Shown: positions 1-5,709, numbered from the stretch's first letter. The stretch: DNA of 7,641 nt from an uncultured Eubacteriales bacterium (GCA_900321195.1 ONVG01000069.1:1-7641), one strand, 5' to 3'. Program-made: numbers and translations. Notes: generated from the sequence alone by a model not told the origin.

Positions 1-2
1 CG

Positions 3-656
3 GACGACGGCAAGACATATATGCAGGTATTCAATAACTCGGAATACACACTTAACGAGGATATAGGCCGTGCGGGTGATTTCAGGGGCTGTTATTCCGA
101 TCTTGACGACAACAGCAGAGTTTATACTGTCAAGGAGGATGATAAGATACTTGTAGTAAAGTTTGAATCCGGCGGCAGTGTTACGCTTATGCTCAGGGAA
201 GAAGGTCTTCAGGACAGAATGGGATATTACCGTTTTACCGGTCTGCGTGTAGATCAGTCTGTAATGGCGGCTTTATCTTCCAATGACGGCAAGGCTTATT
301 CCGTTTATGTTACCCGTCCCGATTCAGACGATATGTATGATTATGTCTATAACGGAAAAACCCTTCGTCAGATGAAGGAGGAACTGGACGAATCGTGGAA
401 AACCGAACACGGAAAATACAATCCTCTTGACGAGGAATATCAGGCGGCTGTTCATGCTTTCCTGAAAGAAAAGATAAAGGCAGCCTACGACATCCTTACA
501 GCACAGGGCATAAAGGCTGAACTGATAAATGAAGTAAGATGCGAAGCCGAAATGACAAAGGAACAGTTTGAAGTTCTTGCGGCATCGAACAGCCTTCCGG
601 ACGAATATGCTTTCGGGCTTTCCTCCGGCGAATATCTTACAGATGATGAAGCATAA
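3..656 (+). CDS. C-terminal part of an unrecognised protein (5' end outside window)
   Basis: The reading frame is open from position 3, so the 217 codons seen are the end of a longer gene. The first ATG (position 21) has no Shine-Dalgarno in front of it and is probably internal. I do not recognise the family. The first ~110 residues are rich in short hydrophobic strands, Gly, Asp and Tyr (for example KILVVKFESGG and YYRFTGLRV), suggesting a beta fold. A charged helical stretch follows (KTLRQMKEELDESWK, then EEYQAAVHAFLKEKIKAAYDI). The last part reads like a small alpha/beta unit (AYDILTAQGIKAELI, then MTKEQFEVLAASN) of a type I associate with many Ruminococcus extracellular or hypothetical proteins, without a known role. 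The protein ends in an acidic tail (TDDEA). No membrane segment is visible. It stops 11 nt before an inverted repeat and converges with the next gene. Confidence 0.8.
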   Translation, partial: DDGKTYMQVFNNSEYTLNEDIGRAGDFRGCYSDLDDNSRVYTVKEDDKILVVKFESGGSVTLMLREEGLQDRMGYYRFTGLRVDQSVMAALSSNDGKAYSVYVTRPDSDDMYDYVYNGKTLRQMKEELDESWKTEHGKYNPLDEEYQAAVHAFLKEKIKAAYDILTAQGIKAELINEVRCEAEMTKEQFEVLAASNSLPDEYAFGLSSGEYLTDDEA

Positions 657-667
657 CAACTGTGCAT

Positions 668-712
668 GATAACTGCTCACGAACTATATAAAGTTTTGGA
701 GCAGTTATCTTT
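668..712 (+). terminator. Hairpin between convergent genes, probable terminator
   Basis: GATAACTGCTC (668-678) pairs perfectly with GAGCAGTTATC (699-709), 11 bp around a 20-nt loop; AACT/AGTT inside the loop can extend the structure. Only TTT follows on the plus strand before the run is broken (TTTCAAAAATAA), so the U-tract is weak. It lies 11 nt after the plus-strand stop and about 40 nt after the minus-strand stop at 751, where a shared terminator for convergent genes is expected. Confidence 0.6.
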
Positions 713-750
713 CAAAAATAATAAAGCGAAATTTGCAGGAAAATATTAAT

Positions 751-1233
751 TTAACTTTTAACTTTAAAATGAATTATTGGCAGCGGATAAAAGCTGCAAA
801 AAAGAATGCAGAAAAAAAGAATGCCGAAAGAGATAATTATTGGTACAAAAAACAGCTCTGTCCTGCATTTTGCCGAATACATAACATGGCACAAAAGCTC
901 AGATATGACCGTAACGGAAAATATCACGGCAAAGTTTATCCACTCGTCATTTACATAACAAAGTATGCTTGATGAAACTATCGTAAAAAAATGCAGAGAT
1001 ATTATCCTGCCGCATACAAAGTGGAGGAGGGACGGGCGAAGTATGGAAAGCTCTATAAAGCTCCACATGATATAGACAAGTACAAAAGGCTTTACAAGCT
1101 CCCAGGGGCTGTTGTTAATGCTTGATACGATAAGGCTCCACGCCGCACCGCCCGATGCTCCGTAGGATATATGCAGTACAGCTCCGCACAGGAATATACA
1201 TACTGCACTCACTATCCAAAAGAACTTTTTCAA
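751..1233 (-). CDS. Small multi-pass membrane protein, DUF6512-like
   Basis: This codes for 160 residues with about five hydrophobic segments (roughly 4-22, 49-65, 71-93, 100-116 and 126-146). Residues 19-60 carry the pattern I associate with DUF6512: LH near the end of the first helix (VLHISYGASGG), then SINNSPWELVKPF, matching the family's N-E-S-x-W-E-H-x-K block, then IELSI. The function of DUF6512 is unknown; such proteins are small integral membrane proteins common in Clostridia. The start is TTG at 1233. The frame is closed three codons upstream by TGA and no ATG is near, while GGGAG (1248-1244) sits 10 nt before the TTG. The N-terminus MKKFFWIV is what a first transmembrane helix should look like. 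It converges with the gene ending at 656. I am fairly sure it is coding and less sure of the family. A plus-strand frame over 733-972 is a lysine-rich shadow of it. Confidence 0.72.
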   Translation of the reverse strand: MKKFFWIVSAVCIFLCGAVLHISYGASGGAAWSLIVSSINNSPWELVKPFVLVYIMWSFIELSILRPSLLHFVCGRIISLHFFTIVSSSILCYVNDEWINFAVIFSVTVISELLCHVMYSAKCRTELFFVPIIISFGILFFCILFCSFYPLPIIHFKVKS

Positions 1234-1243
1234 AAAATATCAT

Positions 1244-1248
1244 CTCCC
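1244..1248 (-). promoter_or_regulatory. Ribosome binding site deciding a TTG start
   Basis: GGGAG on the minus strand, 10 nt before TTG 1233. An ATG lies between them but in another frame. This site and the in-frame TGA at 1242-1240 fix the DUF6512-like gene's start at TTG. Confidence 0.55.
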
Positions 1249-1256
1249 AACAAAAG

Positions 1257-1290
1257 ACCGCCGACATTCATTAATATGAATACCGGCGGT
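1257..1290. repeat. Two-tier palindrome upstream of the DUF6512-like gene
   Basis: ACCGCCG (1257-1263) pairs with CGGCGGT (1284-1290). Inside, ATTCAT (1266-1271) pairs with ATGAAT (1276-1281) around TAAT, separated from the outer stem by AC on both sides. A competing hairpin, AATACC (1279-1284) with GGTATT (1288-1293), uses the same right arm. On the minus strand CTTTTG follows, 9 nt before the Shine-Dalgarno. It could be an operator, a terminator of a transcript crossing the repeat region, or a leader attenuator. The sequence does not decide between these. Confidence 0.5.
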
Positions 1291-1350
1291 ATTAAATTAC
1301 TAATGTTAGTTTGCAGGGAAATAAAACACTCTGTTTCAATAACTAAAAAT

Positions 1351-1637
1351 CGCGTGGATAAACTTTCCCGTGATTATCAGAATATATAGCTTGTTTCGCG
1401 CCGGCAAGCTGCCGGTGCCTATTACGTTCTCGCGCGGTAAAGCGCGCTTACTTTTTATTAGCCTACACTGCTATGCACGCACATCCGGTGCGGCGGCGCA
1501 CGGCGCCGGTTTCCTACGTCCGCCGACACGCCCCTTGCGGTGCGCTTTACGGCTATTTTATTAAAATTTTCCGATTTATTTTTCTATCAGGCTTTGCCGC
1601 ACCTAATGCAAAGTTTATGCTGTGCCGCGTGGATAAA
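1351..1637. repeat. 12-bp direct repeat pair bracketing the GC-rich block
   Basis: CGCGTGGATAAA occurs at 1351-1362 and again at 1626-1637, 275 bp apart, each followed by a T-rich stretch (CTTTCCC and ATTTTTG). Read on the minus strand both contain TTATCCACG, one base away from the classical DnaA box TTATCCACA. They could be ends of an inserted repeat element or recurring parts of a dispersed mosaic repeat. Two boxes without a dense array or dnaA nearby do not make an origin. Confidence 0.5.
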
Positions 1638-1679
1638 ATTTTTGGTCTGCAATCAGAGCGGAACGGAGTGAGCGACAAC
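1385..1679. repeat. GC-rich palindrome-dense intergenic block, no gene seen
   Basis: I see no convincing coding sequence here; the short open frames lack ribosome binding sites and protein-like composition. The block is clearly more GC-rich than its AT-rich flanks, apart from an A/T stretch at about 1552-1583. It holds several small hairpins: CCGGCA/TGCCGG (1401-1406 with 1410-1415, 3-nt loop), GCGCG/CGCGC (1432-1436 with 1443-1447), and CCGGTGC/GCGCCGG (1485-1491 with 1503-1509, one G-U pair). This looks like the dispersed palindromic intergenic repeats of Ruminococcus-type genomes, which is my impression and not a database result. Confidence 0.5.
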
Positions 1680-1787
1680 GCGAATCGACTGCGGAGGCAC
1701 TCCGCCGCGAATTGACTGCGGGGGCACTCCGCCGCGAATTGACTGCGGGGGCACTCCGCCGCGAATCGGGAGCGGCAGCTTGCCGCC
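1680..1787. repeat. Four tandem 27-bp units, each with a GC hairpin
   Basis: The units are 1680-1706, 1707-1733, 1734-1760 and 1761-1787, all exactly 27 bp. Units 2 and 3 are identical, unit 1 differs at two positions, and unit 4 keeps GCGAAT and the ending CCGCC but diverges in the middle. Each unit contains a 6-bp stem with a 3-nt loop: GCGGAG-GCA-CTCCGC (unit 1), GCGGGG-GCA-CTCCGC (units 2 and 3, one G-T pair), GCGGCA-GCT-TGCCGC (unit 4). The stem of unit 4 has changed on both arms yet still pairs. The array ends 7 bp before the stop of the small gene at 1795, so it may lie in that gene's 3' untranslated region. Confidence 0.85.
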
Positions 1788-1794
1788 AATAATA

Positions 1795-2061
1795 TTATGA
1801 TGCAAGAGAACATATCAAAGCTGTAAGAAAGCTTCCTGCAAAAGCAGAAACTATCATGCACACTACCCATTTCCATTTTTTTCTTTTTGCCCGTATAGAT
1901 GAAGGAACATCAAGCTCGCTCAGCATCTTTTTGGCTTCATCTTCAAGCACTGCCCTTGCAACTGAGGCGTATTCCGGCTTAACTATAAGCAGCGCTCTCT
2001 CATAGTATTCATTCCCTGTTTCATTCAGTTCTATCATAGTATGGTTTATTCCTTTTATCAT
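1795..2061 (-). CDS. Small hypothetical protein with C-terminal membrane anchor
   Basis: This codes for 88 residues. The N-terminal ~57 residues are polar and helical (NEYYERALLIVKPEYASVAR, then LEDEAKKMLSEL). A basic patch RAKRKKWKW (58-66) precedes one hydrophobic segment (67-86, VVCMIVSAFAGSFLTALICS), so the topology looks tail-anchored with the N-terminus in the cytoplasm. The start is ATG 2061, with GGAGGG (2072-2067) 5 nt upstream; the alternative ATG at codon 9 has no well-spaced site. The pattern NEYYERAL...VKPEY recalls small Ruminococcus proteins of unknown role, but I cannot name a family. It is transcribed alone: the next minus-strand gene upstream ends at a terminator (2360-2393). 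Its 3' end abuts the 27-bp repeats and has no U-tract terminator of its own. Confidence 0.7.
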   Translation of the reverse strand: MIKGINHTMIELNETGNEYYERALLIVKPEYASVARAVLEDEAKKMLSELDVPSSIRAKRKKWKWVVCMIVSAFAGSFLTALICSLAS

Positions 2062-2135
2062 ATCTGCCCTCCGTTATTTTTTATATATTCATTTTTGTCA
2101 CTGTTACAGCACTTTATTCAAACAGTATCTTTTAT

Positions 2136-2141
2136 ATTATA
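2136..2141 (-). promoter_or_regulatory. Candidate -10 box for the small membrane protein
   Basis: TATAAT reads on the minus strand at 2141-2136, about 75 nt before ATG 2061, a sensible leader length. No good -35 hexamer lies 16-18 nt upstream, so the promoter is weak, activator-dependent or spurious. The leader contains ACTGTT/AACAGT arms (2100-2105 and 2121-2126). The GTTRAAA motif cluster begins just upstream and covers the -35 region. Confidence 0.4.
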
Positions 2142-2150
2142 CGATCTGTA

Positions 2151-2267
2151 AATGTTGAAAACTCAGTTAAACAGGTGGAATATAAGGTTAAAAAATGTTG
2201 AAAACTCGGTTGAAATCGTTGAAAATCAACTCTTTTGCATGTTAAATAAATTCCTGTCTTTTCAACA
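2151..2267. repeat. Cluster of GTTGAAA/GTTAAA motifs
   Basis: GTTGAAA begins at 2154, 2197, 2209 and 2218; GTTAAA at 2166, 2187 and 2241; an inverted TTTTCAACA lies at 2259-2267. Positions 2151-2171 and 2194-2214 form a direct repeat (AATGTTGAAAACTC then RGTTRAA, 19 of 21 bases identical, period 43). GTTGA-AAA-TCAAC at 2218-2230 is a perfect inverted repeat. The cluster sits upstream of the candidate -10 for the gene starting at 2061, so protein-binding sites are plausible. Some clustering is expected by chance in AT-rich DNA. The rest of the gap (2268-2355) is AT-rich and shows nothing else clear. Confidence 0.55.
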
Positions 2268-2355
2268 TATGTAATAATTTACATATTTCATCATACTCTG
2301 CAGCAAAAAATAACAAATTGTATTTTTCTCATGTCAAGCAAAAATAAATAATAAA

Positions 2356-2393
2356 TAATAAATTCCCGTCAGTTTTTGGGCTGACGGGAATTT
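2356..2393 (-). terminator. Intrinsic terminator of the glycosyltransferase operon
   Basis: AAATTCCCGTCAG (2360-2372) and CTGACGGGAATTT (2381-2393) form a perfect 13-bp stem with an 8-nt loop. On the minus strand it is followed by a T-rich tail (ATTATTTATTATTTATTTTT). It lies 30 nt after the stop of the last glycosyltransferase gene. It is strong and nearly symmetrical, with the better U-tract on the minus strand. Confidence 0.9.
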
Positions 2394-2423
2394 GATCATC
2401 CATTATTCACTATTGACTATTTC

Positions 2424-3419
2424 TCAGTCTTCGGGATATTTTTTTGCTCTCTTGGTATTGGGTTTGCGTCCGGGCTGGATAAGACGGACCGGAAGCTCAG
2501 GTATTCCGGAAGTTGGCTTATAATTATCAGATATTATGTATCTGTAAATATCCCGGTTTATATCAAAGTTGCGCTTCATATTTCTGAAATCAAGATGAAG
2601 AAGATGCTGACGCAATATAGAATATATATTTACAATATGCGCCTTGCCTGCAAATGCATTTACAGATACCTTATACTTATCGTATTCGCCTATATACTGT
2701 ATATAGTTCCTTACGATAAGCACTGAAAGCCAGTAGTCATTTATCTTCTCGGCATTCATGGTACTCATTATACTGCCAAATCTTTTTGCATAATAATAAA
2801 GGTATTCATCGGTTATAGCTATCCTGTTTGAATTATACAAAAGCCTTCCGCTCGTTGCTATATCTTCAAAATACATATCGGGATATTTTATATCGTTCTC
2901 CTTGAAAAGCGATGCTTTATAAAGCTTGTTCCATGCATAGCTGTGAAGATAATTGTCCTTTATAAGAATATTGAGCGCATCCTCCTTTTTCATTACCTCC
3001 TTCTTTGCAGAAAAAGGCATCGGGAGCGTAAGACCTGTATTGAAATACGAATACTTGAATCGGCAGTACGACATATCGGCATCATTGCTGACACATTCAT
3101 AATACATGATTTTAAGAAAATCCTTATGGATATAGTCATCACTGTCAATGAACGATATATACTCGCCTGCTGCCCTTTCAAGACCATAATTTCTTGCATC
3201 GGAAAGTCCGCCGTTTTCCTTATGGAAATACTTGAAACGCTTATCCGCCTTACAGAAAGCCAATGCTATCCTTGCGCTCTTATCGGGAGAATCATCATCT
3301 ATCAAAAGCGCTTCAAAATTCTTAAAGCTCTGGTGTCTTATTGAGTTAAGGCACCTCACAAGATATTTCTCGACATTGTATATCGGTATTATAACAGATA
3401 TCTTTGGCGTACTGTTCAA
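2424..3419 (-). CDS. Family 2 glycosyltransferase
   Basis: This is a 331-residue inverting GT-A fold glycosyltransferase, predicted to move a sugar from a nucleotide-sugar to a glycan or lipid-linked acceptor at the cytoplasmic membrane face. Family motifs appear in order: ISVIIPIYNVEKYL (7-20), the nucleotide-binding Asp pair in LIDDDSPDKS (D41/D42), SDARNYG (73-79), the metal-binding DxD in FIDSDDY (D92, D94), then W163-N-K and YFEDIA (E185, D186), the usual region of the catalytic base. The C-terminal ~100 residues are basic and less conserved, and no membrane helix is seen. The start is TTG 3419: GAGGTG (3430-3425) sits 5 nt before it and the motif SVIIPIYN would be lost from any later start. 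It is the last gene of a three-gene operon, 15 nt after the paralogous gene at 3435. The sugar and acceptor cannot be told from sequence. Confidence 0.93.
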   Translation of the reverse strand: MNSTPKISVIIPIYNVEKYLVRCLNSIRHQSFKNFEALLIDDDSPDKSARIALAFCKADKRFKYFHKENGGLSDARNYGLERAAGEYISFIDSDDYIHKDFLKIMYYECVSNDADMSYCRFKYSYFNTGLTLPMPFSAKKEVMKKEDALNILIKDNYLHSYAWNKLYKASLFKENDIKYPDMYFEDIATSGRLLYNSNRIAITDEYLYYYAKRFGSIMSTMNAEKINDYWLSVLIVRNYIQYIGEYDKYKVSVNAFAGKAHIVNIYSILRQHLLHLDFRNMKRNFDINRDIYRYIISDNYKPTSGIPELPVRLIQPGRKPNTKRAKKYPED

Positions 3420-3422
3420 ACG

Positions 3423-3430
3423 ATCACCTC
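3423..3430 (-). promoter_or_regulatory. Strong ribosome binding site for a TTG start
   Basis: GAGGTGAT on the minus strand, fitted into the 15-nt gap between the two glycosyltransferase genes, supports TTG 3419 as the start. The close spacing to the preceding stop suggests coupled translation. Confidence 0.8.
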
Positions 3431-3434
3431 ATTG

Positions 3435-4379
3435 TTATTCTATAACAGGCTTGCTGAGATCAAGCTTGCCAAGCTTTTCAAAGCTCACCTTACAGCAAAG
3501 TCTTACTTTAGCCTTTGCCCTTTTTATATTTTCACGGTCAGGCTTTTTATTTCCTGCCGAGCTTTGCTTTACAACTGACGGCACAGCAAAATATACATGA
3601 AAGATATGATTATTGAAGCTGCTCCTGAATTTGTCATAACAGCCGTGTTCTTCAAGGAAAAGCCTTATCAGCGGCACTGTATTAATATAGTCATTTGCTC
3701 TTTTAGCAGTCATATTAACTTCCTTGTATCTTGAAAATGCCCTCGTATAGTAATATCCGCAGTAGCTTATCGAGGAAACTTTATTTGCAAAATAGAAAAG
3801 CTTTACAGACGCGACCGCATCCTCATAATACATATCGGGTATCTCGATATTATTTTCGGTAAACAGCTTTTTTCTCCAAAGCTTGTTCCAAAGATAAAAT
3901 CTCATATACCTGTCCTTGAGCAGACACTTCATAGCTTCATCATGCTCGAATATCCTATTCGGCGGCGGGATATCCCTGCTCGTCTTATGTGTGTTAAGAA
4001 AATAATAGTAAAATCCGCAGACGGATATATCTGCATCATCCTCCTTTGCAGCATTGTAAAGATTTTCGATAAATTTTTCATCTATCCTGTCATCGCCGTC
4101 AATAAAAGATAAATACTCTCCTCTTGCATGAGCGATACCGATATTTCTGCTCTCCCCTGCGCTCTGACTGAAAACGCTGAGAAGTCTGAACCGCTCATCC
4201 GAGGATGAAAAGTTCTCCGCTATCTCCAGTGAATCATCAGTAGAAATGTTATTAACTACGACTATCACCTCTATATCTTTAAAGCTCTGTTTTTTTACAG
4301 ATTCAAGGCACTGTTTCAGCATATCTCCGCAGTTATACACGGGTATTATCACGCTGACAGCAGGCTTTTCTTCATACAT
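3435..4379 (-). CDS. Family 2 glycosyltransferase with altered nucleotide-binding motif
   Basis: This is a 314-residue GT-A glycosyltransferase, paralogous to the next gene. Seen in order: VSVIIPVYNCGDML (8-21), then VVNNISTDDS (41-50) where the family usually has V-D-D-G-S-T-D, so the Asp pair is N43/N44; ESRNIGIA (75-82); a DxD motif FIDGDD (D94, D96); LWNKLW (163-168) and YYEDA (E186, D187). The metal and catalytic-base motifs are kept, so it may be active with different nucleotide contacts, or impaired. Start choice: a GTG at 4388 is in frame but belongs to the Shine-Dalgarno AGGGGTGA (4392-4385), which lies 5 nt before ATG 4379, so ATG is preferred. It is the middle gene of the operon, 24 nt after the membrane protein gene and 15 nt before the second glycosyltransferase. 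The C-terminal ~50 residues are Lys-rich and unlike its paralogue. Confidence 0.92.
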   Translation of the reverse strand: MYEEKPAVSVIIPVYNCGDMLKQCLESVKKQSFKDIEVIVVVNNISTDDSLEIAENFSSSDERFRLLSVFSQSAGESRNIGIAHARGEYLSFIDGDDRIDEKFIENLYNAAKEDDADISVCGFYYYFLNTHKTSRDIPPPNRIFEHDEAMKCLLKDRYMRFYLWNKLWRKKLFTENNIEIPDMYYEDAVASVKLFYFANKVSSISYCGYYYTRAFSRYKEVNMTAKRANDYINTVPLIRLFLEEHGCYDKFRSSFNNHIFHVYFAVPSVVKQSSAGNKKPDRENIKRAKAKVRLCCKVSFEKLGKLDLSKPVIE

Positions 4380-4384
4380 TGCTG

Positions 4385-4392
4385 TCACCCCT
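4385..4392 (-). promoter_or_regulatory. Ribosome binding site that argues against a GTG start
   Basis: AGGGGTGA on the minus strand lies 5 nt before ATG 4379. The in-frame GTG at 4388-4386 is inside this site, so it is more likely part of the ribosome binding sequence than an initiation codon. Confidence 0.75.
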
Positions 4393-4403
4393 ATATAAAC
4401 TTT

Positions 4404-5516
4404 TCAGCTTTCGGCAAGTCCGCTGTCTGTGTCAGTATGCTGTTCGCTGTCATCATCAGCAGGAGCCGAATTTTTCTTTTTTCTTATTGCCGCAAACGGC
4501 AGTGATATCATTATCGTTGCATAATAGGTTATAGTTCTCCAGATAAGTATAGCAGATTTTATCATCTGTGCATCGAAGAAGTTCCCGAAGAACTGGCTGA
4601 AACAGTATTCAGCCGCGCCCGAACCTCCCGGAAGAGGAACAAGTCCCGATACCATGCTTACATAAGACTGCGCGCATATCATATCGAACATATTTACATT
4701 ATCATTAGTTTCATTTATACCGAATGACATAGCTATACAGAACGGTACAAGGAACAGGATAGTAAGCTGTATAAAAGTAAGGACATAGACCTTTACAACA
4801 AGGGCTTTATTTTTATTGAGCGCCTTATTGCATTCATGGAAGTTTGTAAGAGCTTCGTCAAGGTCCTTTATCTTTTTATCAACGTTTTTCATCAGGTGTA
4901 TCTTTGCAAGGAACCTGAATATGCCGCCTATGACCTTTGAAGTCACGGCTTTATTGAAAGAGGCAAGCAAAAGCACGACAATAGTTATTATCTGTCCCAT
5001 AAACCCTATTGCCGTAAGTACCCACATGGCAAAGTCAAGATTTCCGACAAACATAGAAAATTTCGCAGCCATTGCCACAATACTGTATGCCGTAAGAGTA
5101 AACTGCCATACAAGGAATTTCTGTATAAGCGCTGCCGTTCCGTTTGCGCCGCTCACTCCCATCCTCGTCATTGAAAGCACCTGCATAGGCTGTCCGCCCG
5201 AAGCGCCCGGCGTTACCGCGCAGTAAAACTGCCCGACCATAGAAACGACAATAGCATTCCTTATTTTAAAGCCGGGAGTACTTTCCTTTATGAAAAGGTA
5301 TAATATGGCTGCATCTATCGCAATATTTGACAGGTGCATAAAAACCGCAAGCAAAAGCCACAGAACATTTATCTTGATGCCGCTGTTCAGCAGGTCAATA
5401 AATCCGTCCTCGGAAAAGATAAAAAACACGATAAGAAAGACAGTAAGTCCTATAATGAAAAGATTAAAAACAAGTCCCCAAGGAATTCGGAATCTGATCT
5501 TCTTTAAAGTTCCCAT
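4404..5516 (-). CDS. UPF0104 / LPG-synthase-TM-type flippase-like membrane protein
   Basis: This codes for 370 residues with about seven or eight hydrophobic segments (first ~14-34, then ~51-75, 134-152, 161-187, 240-266, 277-293 and 318-343). The family marks are clear: VTPGASGGQPMQV (101-113) matches the conserved T-P-x-G-x-G-G-Q-P-x-Q block, PLPGGSGAAE (294-303) the second block, and ILIWRTITYY (323-332) the terminal W-R motif. Related proteins include the membrane half of MprF and archaeal AglD. They are linked to lipid transfer or flipping, but this one has no MprF-type aminoacyl-transferase domain. Ahead of two glycosyltransferases it probably handles a glycolipid or lipid-linked sugar. 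An acidic, Ser-rich cytoplasmic tail ends the protein (DDDSEQHTDTD). The start is ATG 5516, with GAGGTGA (5529-5523) 6 nt upstream. It is the first gene of the operon, with promoter-like sequences about 80-190 nt upstream. Confidence 0.9.
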   Translation of the reverse strand: MGTLKKIRFRIPWGLVFNLFIIGLTVFLIVFFIFSEDGFIDLLNSGIKINVLWLLLAVFMHLSNIAIDAAILYLFIKESTPGFKIRNAIVVSMVGQFYCAVTPGASGGQPMQVLSMTRMGVSGANGTAALIQKFLVWQFTLTAYSIVAMAAKFSMFVGNLDFAMWVLTAIGFMGQIITIVVLLLASFNKAVTSKVIGGIFRFLAKIHLMKNVDKKIKDLDEALTNFHECNKALNKNKALVVKVYVLTFIQLTILFLVPFCIAMSFGINETNDNVNMFDMICAQSYVSMVSGLVPLPGGSGAAEYCFSQFFGNFFDAQMIKSAILIWRTITYYATIMISLPFAAIRKKKNSAPADDDSEQHTDTDSGLAES

Positions 5517-5551
5517 CTCATTTCACCTCAATATAAATAATAATATACTTC

Positions 5552-5629
5552 GGTGTTGATCTTATTCAATATATATCAACGGACATTATAACTCATATAT
5601 TATCATCAATTATCGCTTTGGTCAACACC
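5552..5629. repeat. Inverted repeat around promoter P1, possible operator
   Basis: GGTGTTGATC (5552-5561) and GGTCAACACC (5620-5629) are inverted copies matching at 9 of 10 positions. The right arm contains the whole -35 hexamer of P1; the left arm lies about 40 nt downstream of the -10, in the leader. A further ATCAAC (5575-5580) pairs with GTTGAT of the left arm (5555-5560). A dimeric regulator binding both arms could loop or block the promoter. This is inference from symmetry only. Confidence 0.4.
5597..5625 (-). promoter_or_regulatory. Promoter P1 of the flippase-like/glycosyltransferase operon
   Basis: On the minus strand TTGACC (5625-5620) is followed after 17 nt by TAATAT (5602-5597), good matches to sigma-A hexamers at ideal spacing. 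Transcription would start near 5590, giving a leader of about 75 nt before ATG 5516. An AT-rich upstream region could act as an UP element. Confidence 0.6.
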
Positions 5630-5679
5630 ATATTTTCATATAAACATTGATTTTTAATAATATTTTCATTTATACATCC

Positions 5680-5709
5680 ATTATACAACATATGATATTG
5701 AAATTTCAA
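5680..5709 (-). promoter_or_regulatory. Second promoter candidate P2 with palindrome over -35
   Basis: On the minus strand TTGAAA (5709-5704) is followed after 18 nt by a perfect TATAAT (5685-5680). A 14-bp perfect palindrome ATTGAAATTTCAAT (5697-5710) covers the -35 hexamer. It could be a second start for the same operon, but such AT-rich DNA gives promoter-like hits by chance. Confidence 0.4.

Noticed and set aside
733..972. Plus-strand Lys-rich open frame (TTG start)
   Set aside because: It lies antisense to the DUF6512-like membrane gene, whose hydrophobic pattern and family-like motif are much more convincing. It is only a frame shadow.
1351..1637. Replication origin suggested by two TTATCCACG boxes
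   Set aside because: There are only two boxes 275 bp apart, each with a non-consensus last base, and no dnaA/dnaN genes nearby.
1680..1787. CRISPR array
   Set aside because: Units are contiguous 27-bp repeats without unique spacers and there are no cas genes.
1553..1876. Minus-strand open frame with a nine-residue repeat (FAAECPRSQ type)
   Set aside because: The 27-bp tandem unit is a multiple of three, so any open frame repeats. It overlaps the end of the better-supported 88-residue gene, has no convincing ribosome binding site and runs into the palindromic repeat block.
2309..2337. Minus-strand TTGACA (2337-2332) as a promoter for the 88-residue gene
   Set aside because: The -35 is perfect but the hexamer 17 nt on is GTTATT, a poor -10, and it would give a leader of about 250 nt. 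It lies just past the operon terminator and may be chance.
3435..4388. GTG 4388 as the start of the middle glycosyltransferase
   Set aside because: The GTG is part of the Shine-Dalgarno AGGGGTGA that is correctly spaced for ATG 4379.
5290..5559. Plus-strand open frames inside the flippase-like and glycosyltransferase genes
   Set aside because: All are antisense to genes with clear family motifs and lack ribosome binding sites.
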